This document shows, one piece after another, positions 59,443 through 64,000 of a stretch of 64,000 nucleotides of DNA. The position numbers were made by a program, and so were the translations under genes. The number at the start of each line of letters is the position of its first letter. Position 1 is the first letter of the stretch. The stretch lies in assembly GCA_031655335.1 (NCBI GenBank), contig CP134226.1:310001-374000 (forward strand), written 5' to 3'. This stretch comes from Thalassospiraceae bacterium LMO-SO8. GTDB taxonomy: Bacteria > Pseudomonadota > Alphaproteobacteria > Rhodospirillales > Casp-alpha2. A model generated the notes under the pieces. The model was given only the letters and a program-made list of their open reading frames with translations, was not told where the DNA came from and did not search any database.

Positions 59443-60647
59443 CCGCAACGGGCCCCCGCCCCTTCGATGGGATCAAGGTTCTCGACTTCACCCGTTTCTT
59501 CGCCGGGCCCTTCGGAACCTATCAGTTCGGGCTGCTGGGCGCCGATGTGGTCAAGATCGAGCCCATCGGCGGCGAGGACAACCGGCGCGCCCAGCTTAGC
59601 CAGGAATGGGTCGACCGCAACATGGCGCCGGCCTTCATGTCGATCAACGCGAACAAACGCAGCCTGACCCTCGACCTGAAAAAACCGGAAGCCCAGGAGA
59701 TCGTCAAACGCCTGGTCCAGGACGCCGACATCGTCTGGGAAAACTTCCGCCCCGGCGTGATGGACCGTTTCGGCCTGGGCTATGAGGCGCTCAAGGCGAT
59801 CAATCCGAAACTGATCTATTGCGCGGTTTCCGGTTTCGGCCATAGCGGACCGGAAAGCGCCAAGGCGGCGTTCGACGGCAAGATTCAGGCGATGTCCGGC
59901 ATCATGTCGATCACCGGCGAGGCCGAGGGCGGGCCCATGCGCGCGGGCTTCGCCGCCTGCGACCTGATCGGCGGGATGACCGGCGCCTTCGCCGTTTCCG
60001 CGGCTCTGCATCAGCGGACGCAGACCGGCCAAGGCCAGTTCGTCGACGTCTCCATGCTGGATTCGACCCTCAATTTCCTGGCCCAGCACGTGACCGAATA
60101 CACCGTCGCCGGCTTCGTGCAGCGCCAATACGGCAACCTGTCGGTCACCCGCAAGGTGACCGCCGACCGTTTCCGCTGCGGCAACGGCTACATCATCCTG
60201 GCGATCCTGTTGGAAAAGCAGTTCATCAACCTGATGAAGGCGCTGGGCCGGGAGGATGCGCTCGAAGATCCGCGCTTCGCCGATTGGGCGGCGCGGACGG
60301 AAAACGCGGGCGCGCTCCGCGACGTGATCGAGGGGGCAATGCGCGAAGGCGATCCCGATACCTGGGAACAGCGTCTGACCCAGGCCGACGTGCCCTGCGC
60401 CACGGTGAAGGGCATCGACGAAATCGCCGACCACCCCCAGGTCGCGGAACGCGGCCTCCTGCAAGAAGTGGACTCGCCCTACGGCCCCCTGCGCCTGGTC
60501 GGGCCGGGCTTCAAACTAGCCCACGGCACCGGCACCATCGACCGCGCGCCGCCCCATGTCGGCGAACATAGCGACGAAATCCTGGCCGAAGCCGGATTCA
60601 GCGCCGAAGACATCGCCGGGTGGCGGGCCGGCGGAGTGGTCGCATGA
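59439..60647 (+). CDS. Family III CoA-transferase (CaiB/BaiF)
   Basis: CoA-transferase of 402 residues. N-terminal GIKVLDFTRFFAGPFGTYQFGLLGADVVKIE, catalytic Asp in AAFDGKIQAMSGIMSITGE, and the C-terminal TWEQRLTQADVPCATVKGIDEIADHPQ are all typical. It overlaps the GrdB-like stop (ATGA) and its own stop overlaps the IclR gene, so the three are co-translated. It should activate the carboxylate handled by the pathway; the second CaiB-type enzyme at 24.5 kb is only a distant paralogue. Confidence 0.93.
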   Translation: MTATGPRPFDGIKVLDFTRFFAGPFGTYQFGLLGADVVKIEPIGGEDNRRAQLSQEWVDRNMAPAFMSINANKRSLTLDLKKPEAQEIVKRLVQDADIVWENFRPGVMDRFGLGYEALKAINPKLIYCAVSGFGHSGPESAKAAFDGKIQAMSGIMSITGEAEGGPMRAGFAACDLIGGMTGAFAVSAALHQRTQTGQGQFVDVSMLDSTLNFLAQHVTEYTVAGFVQRQYGNLSVTRKVTADRFRCGNGYIILAILLEKQFINLMKALGREDALEDPRFADWAARTENAGALRDVIEGAMREGDPDTWEQRLTQADVPCATVKGIDEIADHPQVAERGLLQEVDSPYGPLRLVGPGFKLAHGTGTIDRAPPHVGEHSDEILAEAGFSAEDIAGWRAGGVVA

Positions 60648-61504
60648 ACAACACCCTGGTCAACGGCATGGCGCTTTTGGAGGTGCTGGCCCATAGCGAC
60701 CGCGCGCTCGGCGTGTCGGAACTGGCGGCGCGGGTCGACCTGGGCAAGAGCAACGCCCACCGCCTGTTGCAGACCTTGACGGAACTGGGATACGTCCGGC
60801 GCGACGCCGCCACCGGCACCTATGCGGCGGCGATCCGCCTGTGGGAGCTGGGCACGGCCATGCTCGGCCATCTCGACCTCCGCCAGCTGGCCCTTCCGGC
60901 CATGGAGGCGCTGCTCGCGCGGACGCGGGAAAGCGTCCATCTCTCGGTCCTCGACGGGGACGAGGTGGTCTACCTGCACAAACTGGAAAGTCCCGAGCCG
61001 GTGCGCGCCTATTCCGCGATCGGCGGCCGCGCGCCCGCGCGCTGCGTCGCCACGGGCAAGGCCATGTTGGCCGCCTTGAACGAGGCGGCGCTCGGCGCGC
61101 TTGCCGAAAACCTGCACGCCCATACACCCAAAAGCATCACCGATGCCACGGCCTTCCTTCAGGAAATGGCGGGCATCCGCACGCGCGGCTACGCCGTCAA
61201 CGCCGGCGAATGGCAGGAAACGGTTTGCGGCGTGGCCGCCCCGATCCACGATCCGGCCGGCGGCGTGATCGCCGCCATCGGCGTTTCGGGCCCGGCGGAA
61301 CGCCTGCGCCCCGGCCGCTTCAAGGCCCTGGGCGTCGAGGTCACCGAAGCCGCCGGCGCCGTCGAACGCGCCCTGGCCGGCGGTGCGGCGCCGCTGACGC
61401 CTTTCAATCCTTGCGCCGTTGGCGCCGCCACCTCATCTCCTCTCCCGGCCTCCGGCCGACCTCCCCCCCAACAACAGGAAGAAAAAAGAAGGGCATCCGA
61501 ATGA
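60644..61504 (+). CDS. IclR-family transcriptional regulator
   Basis: Regulator of 286 residues with the winged helix (GMALLEVLAHSDRALGVSELAARVDLGKSNAHRLLQTLTELGYVRRDAATGTYAA) and the IclR effector domain (HLSVLDGDEVVYLHKLESPEPVRAYSAIGGRAPARCVATGKAMLA; GYAVNAGEWQETVCGVAAPIHD). It is unusual in lying inside the operon it probably controls, overlapping both the CoA-transferase stop and the dioxygenase start. The C-terminal 30 residues are low-complexity (Pro/Gln/Lys) and may be a non-functional tail created by the overlap. Confidence 0.93.
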   Translation: MNNTLVNGMALLEVLAHSDRALGVSELAARVDLGKSNAHRLLQTLTELGYVRRDAATGTYAAAIRLWELGTAMLGHLDLRQLALPAMEALLARTRESVHLSVLDGDEVVYLHKLESPEPVRAYSAIGGRAPARCVATGKAMLAALNEAALGALAENLHAHTPKSITDATAFLQEMAGIRTRGYAVNAGEWQETVCGVAAPIHDPAGGVIAAIGVSGPAERLRPGRFKALGVEVTEAAGAVERALAGGAAPLTPFNPCAVGAATSSPLPASGRPPPQQQEEKRRASE

Positions 61505-62127
61505 CCGCTCCCATCGATACCATCGCCCCGCTGCGCGATTTCGTCATCGCCATGACGAACCTTGTTTCCAAGACCGACACCGAGGAAACCCTGATCGCCG
61601 AAGGCCGCAAGCTGCTGGCCACCCTGGTGTCGCGCGACGACTGGCTGCCCGAGGAATTCACCCAGCCCCATCCCGAATACTATCAACAGTATCTTCTGCA
61701 CGCCGATCCGCTGGAACGCTTTTCGGTCGTCAGCTTCGTCTGGGGCCCTGGCCAGAAGACGCCCGTCCACGACCATACGGTCTGGGGCCTGATCGGCATG
61801 CTGCGGGGGGCGGAAAAGGAAGTCCGCTTCGAACAGGACGCCCAGGGCAAGCTGCACCAAGTCGGGGGCGTGGCGGAACTGAAACCCGGCCAGGTCGAGG
61901 CCGTGTCGCCGACCATCGGCGATATCCACGTCGTCGAAAATTCCTTCACCGACAAGCCGTCGATCAGCATCCACGTTTACGGCGCCAACATCGGCGCGGT
62001 CTCGCGTCATGTGTTCAAGCCGGAAACGGACGAAGTGAAACCCTTCGTCTCGGGCTATTCCTCGACCCGCGTGCCGAACCTCTGGGACCGTTCGGCGACC
62101 GTGCGGGCGACGCTGCCGGCCGCCTGA
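61501..62127 (+). CDS. Thiol dioxygenase, cysteine / 3-mercaptopropionate dioxygenase family
   Basis: Cupin-fold non-heme iron dioxygenase of 208 residues that oxidises a thiol to a sulfinate. The three-His iron site is HDH in KTPVHDHTVWG (90 and 92) and GDIHVVENSF (143). As in bacterial 3-mercaptopropionate dioxygenases, a Cys-Tyr crosslink Cys is not seen in the expected region. The ATG overlaps the end of the IclR gene (GAATGACC), so it is the fourth member of the operon and makes a thiol carboxylic acid a likely pathway intermediate. Confidence 0.9.
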   Translation: MTAPIDTIAPLRDFVIAMTNLVSKTDTEETLIAEGRKLLATLVSRDDWLPEEFTQPHPEYYQQYLLHADPLERFSVVSFVWGPGQKTPVHDHTVWGLIGMLRGAEKEVRFEQDAQGKLHQVGGVAELKPGQVEAVSPTIGDIHVVENSFTDKPSISIHVYGANIGAVSRHVFKPETDEVKPFVSGYSSTRVPNLWDRSATVRATLPAA

Positions 62128-62254
62128 CGAGATCATCGATCCCGGCTCATCCCGCCGCGAAGAACGGCGGCGCGGATGACCTGGATCAATGCGCACCTGT
62201 GCTCGATCGTTAAGGTGGCCTCAATGACCACCCTGAACGATGAGGAGCATCATC

Positions 62255-62500
62255 ATGGTTCACCTTCTTGAAAGCGGCGATGCCGCCCGATCCCCGCTTC
62301 TTGCGGAAGCGTTGAAAACCCTCGACATCGACGACGCCCGCGTGCCGCAAGACCGCATGCGGCTGGCCAATGCGCGCTGCCGGACCTGCGAAAACGCTGA
62401 CGCGTGCTTTTCCTGGCTGGCAGGCCTCAACAGCGCCCAGGACTATCACTGGTTCTGCCCGAACGCACAGTTGTTCGACGACCTGGCCAAGGCGGCCTGA
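62255..62500 (+). CDS. DUF6455 family small protein
   Basis: Protein of 81 residues. It has a conserved cysteine set (ARCRTCENADACFSWL and YHWFCPNAQLF), four Cys that could bind a metal or form disulfides, and a C-terminal helix. No signal peptide. Members are common in Alphaproteobacteria and unstudied. ATG 62255 follows GATGAGGAGCATC. It lies alone, 127 bases after the thiol dioxygenase operon. Confidence 0.8.
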   Translation: MVHLLESGDAARSPLLAEALKTLDIDDARVPQDRMRLANARCRTCENADACFSWLAGLNSAQDYHWFCPNAQLFDDLAKAA

Positions 62501-62537
62501 GCCTCACAACCTTTCCGACGATGACGCCCCGCGTGAC

Positions 62538-62553
62538 CCGCTCGCCTGAGCGG
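62538..62553 (+). terminator. Small hairpin after the DUF6455 gene
   Basis: CCGCTC-GCCT-GAGCGG stem-loop 37 bases after the stop. No U-tract follows, so terminator activity is doubtful. Confidence 0.35.
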
Positions 62554-62659
62554 ATCTCGCGGGGGTGGCGTCTGTCCGTGTCCCGCGTCCATAACGGGCG
62601 GCACGCGCAGAGGCCCTGCGCCGGAAACGCAGAGATAAATCAATATCTTGGGGAGGGAA

Positions 62660-62735
62660 TGGTGCCCAGGGGCGGATTTGAACCACCGACACCCGCATTT
62701 TCAGTGCGATGCTCTACCAACTGAGCTACCTGGGC
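62660..62735 (-). tRNA. tRNA-Phe (GAA), CCA encoded
   Basis: Complete cloverleaf on the minus strand: acceptor GCCCAGG / CCTGGGC, D-stem GCTC with GAGC, anticodon stem TCGCA / TGCGG with loop CTGAAAA giving anticodon GAA, and T-arm GGTGG-TTCAAAT-CCGCC. Discriminator A and the CCA end are encoded in the DNA. Its place next to yacG and the RNase E/G gene is the common alphaproteobacterial arrangement. No integrase or duplicated 3' end is seen near it. Confidence 0.97.
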
Positions 62736-62900
62736 AAACCGTGCGTCGGCGACGGCCTGAAAGGCCACCGCCCGTTGGCAAGACGTGGCTTATAGAAGAA
62801 ATCCGAGGCCCTGTCCAGCGCGGGCGCGCGGGGAATTTTCACGCGGATTTTCAAGTGTTTCCGGACGTCTTCCCCACTGCCGGGCGGCCGGACCGCGGGC

Positions 62901-63110
62901 TTAATCCTCGGTATACTCGCCCTCGGCGTCCGGATCCTCGGGGGATTGGTTGGTCGGGATACGATAGCCCTCGCCGAGCCATTGGCCGAGGTCGATATCG
63001 GCGCAGCGCTTGGAGCAGAAGGGCAGATATTCGGTCACCGGCGGCTTCTTGCAGATCGGGCAGGGTTTGCGCTTCAGAGGCACGATCTTGGCGCTCTTGG
63101 TCTCGTTCAT
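62901..63110 (-). CDS. yacG: DNA gyrase inhibitor YacG-type zinc protein
   Basis: Small protein of 69 residues with the YacG zinc site [29 protein letters not shown] (Cys4) and an acidic C-terminus. Family members bind the GyrB subunit and inhibit gyrase. The frame extends upstream into the RNase gene, but ATG 63110 gives the expected size and starts four bases after the RNase stop, so it is the second gene of that operon. Confidence 0.95.
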   Translation of the reverse strand: MNETKSAKIVPLKRKPCPICKKPPVTEYLPFCSKRCADIDLGQWLGEGYRIPTNQSPEDPDAEGEYTED

Positions 63111-63114
63111 GGCC

Positions 63115-64000
63115 CTAGCCCTCCGTGATCTCGAACCGCCCCGGGCCGAGGGCGCCGTCACGTTCCACCCGGATCGCCCCGCCGGTGCGGGTGTTGGCGT
63201 CGTCCAGCGCGTCCTTGAGCGGCCCGGCCAGGGCATCGGCCACGTCGGCGGCGCAGGCGATGCGGATCACCGCTCCCCGCACCGCGAGGGCGCGGCGAAG
63301 TGCGGCCAGGCCCGCCGCCGTGGGATCCGGCGTCAGGCCGGCCGGGCGGGCCAACAGGCGGGTCAGCGAGGGGCCGCGGCGGCGGCGCGTCAATTCGACC
63401 AAGCCCAATCCCGTGTAACCCAGAACATGACATTCGACCGGGTCGCCGGCCAGCGCGCCGCGCAGTTGGGCAAGCACTTCCAGGCGTTCCTTCTTGCCCT
63501 TCATGGCCAGGAAATCGATGACGATCTGCCCCGCCAGGTTGCGCAGGCGCAGTTCGCGGGCGATCACGGTCACGGCCTCGCGGTTGGCCTTGGCGGCCAA
63601 GCGCTGGGGCGAGCCGGAGCCGAGCGGCCCGCCCTTGGTCTGGCCCGTGTCGACGTCGATGGCCGTGAGCGCCGGGGTTTCGGCGATGATCACGCGCCCG
63701 CCCGACGGCAGGGGGACGATGGGCGACAGCACGCCGTCGAGGGCTTCCTCGACGCCGAATTCCTCAAACAGGGGCGTCTTGCCGGCCCAGGCCTCGGCCT
63801 TGACGCCGGGGGCCAGATCCCTGACCAGACGCAGGGCCTCGGGATCGTCGGCGACGACGCGGCAGCGCGGCCCGGCCAGGGTCAGGGCGCGCTCGATGGC
63901 GTCCGGCGGCGCCAGCAGGGCCTCCGGCGCCTTGACCGTGTCGTCGAAGGCGGCGTCGACATCGTCGCGCAGGGCCAACAGGCGATCCAGGTCGGCGGAG
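63115..64000 (-). CDS. Ribonuclease E/G family protein, partial (N-terminus off window)
   Basis: C-terminal 295 or so residues of an RNase E/G; the reading frame is open to the right edge. Landmarks are [24 protein letters not shown] (the metal-binding DNase I-like motif), [41 protein letters not shown], and [21 protein letters not shown]. The protein ends without the long scaffold tail of RNase E, so an RNase G-like form is likely. The enzyme cleaves single-stranded AU-rich RNA in mRNA and rRNA processing. It is followed by yacG with a four-base gap. Confidence 0.92.
   Translation of the reverse strand, partial: SADLDRLLALRDDVDAAFDDTVKAPEALLAPPDAIERALTLAGPRCRVVADDPEALRLVRDLAPGVKAEAWAGKTPLFEEFGVEEALDGVLSPIVPLPSGGRVIIAETPALTAIDVDTGQTKGGPLGSGSPQRLAAKANREAVTVIARELRLRNLAGQIVIDFLAMKGKKERLEVLAQLRGALAGDPVECHVLGYTGLGLVELTRRRRGPSLTRLLARPAGLTPDPTAAGLAALRRALAVRGAVIRIACAADVADALAGPLKDALDDANTRTGGAIRVERDGALGPGRFEITEG

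Noticed and set aside
62600-62800. tRNA-Phe as an integration site of a mobile element
   Set aside because: No integrase, no repeated tRNA 3' end and the usual yacG neighbour is present.

Overview
The window is GC-rich, tightly packed bacterial chromosome that reads as an alphaproteobacterium, probably of the Rhodospirillales. The evidence is the gene content: a malic enzyme fused to a phosphotransacetylase-like domain, a PAS_5-type sensor protein, a DUF6455 protein, and the order RNase E/G - yacG - tRNA-Phe at the right end. The genus cannot be fixed from sequence alone. No insertion sequence, integrase, CRISPR array, rRNA or replication origin was seen.

Layout. 0-10.9 kb: a DMT permease (cut by the window edge), a glycerophosphodiester phosphodiesterase, malic enzyme, bacteriohemerythrin, a tungsten/molybdenum aldehyde ferredoxin oxidoreductase with a MoaD-like partner, a PAS protein, a chemoreceptor and a persulfide-dioxygenase-like metallohydrolase. 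10.9-16.1 kb: an enolase-superfamily enzyme divergent from a GntR regulator and a tripartite tricarboxylate transporter (tctC, tctA, tctB). 16.1-22.0 kb: a phosphonate-type ABC transporter operon (phnD, phnC, phnE, phnE, zinc alcohol dehydrogenase) divergent from a LysR regulator. 22.0-28.6 kb: a MmgE/PrpD enzyme and an IclR regulator divergent from a CoA-thioester operon (family III CoA-transferase, crotonase, HMG-CoA-lyase-like enzyme, acyl-CoA dehydrogenase) that ends in a strong terminator. 28.7-29.7 kb: one AT-richer orphan membrane protein. 29.8-37.2 kb: an amidoligase/transglutaminase operon (transglutaminase-DUF2126, circularly permuted ATP-grasp-alpha-E, transglutaminase) and a secreted cupin.

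37.2-54.5 kb looks like a sulfur- or organic-acid-catabolic region. It holds a flavoprotein, a DUF3604 protein, a nitrate/sulfonate/taurine-type ABC transporter with two permeases, a TauD-like dioxygenase, a HAD hydrolase, a BisC/DMSO-reductase-type molybdoenzyme, a phosphosulfolactate-synthase (ComA)-like enzyme, a sulfatase and a GntR regulator. A LysR/TauD pair follows. A palindrome at the GntR promoter resembles three repeats in front of the ABC operon 10 kb away, which suggests one regulon. 54.5-58.3 kb: a membrane subunit with a giant fused FeS-molybdopterin oxidoreductase. 58.4-62.1 kb: an overlapping four-gene operon (GrdB-like reductase with Cys in place of Sec, CoA-transferase, IclR regulator, thiol dioxygenase), which looks like an uncharacterised thiol/organosulfur pathway. 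62.2-64 kb: DUF6455, tRNA-Phe, yacG and RNase E/G (cut by the window edge).

Most units follow one pattern: a regulator divergent from, or inside, a transporter or catabolic operon, with an inverted repeat between them. This fits a marine or soil heterotroph that scavenges small organic acids, phosphonates and organosulfur compounds. Substrate assignments are inference from families and gene order.
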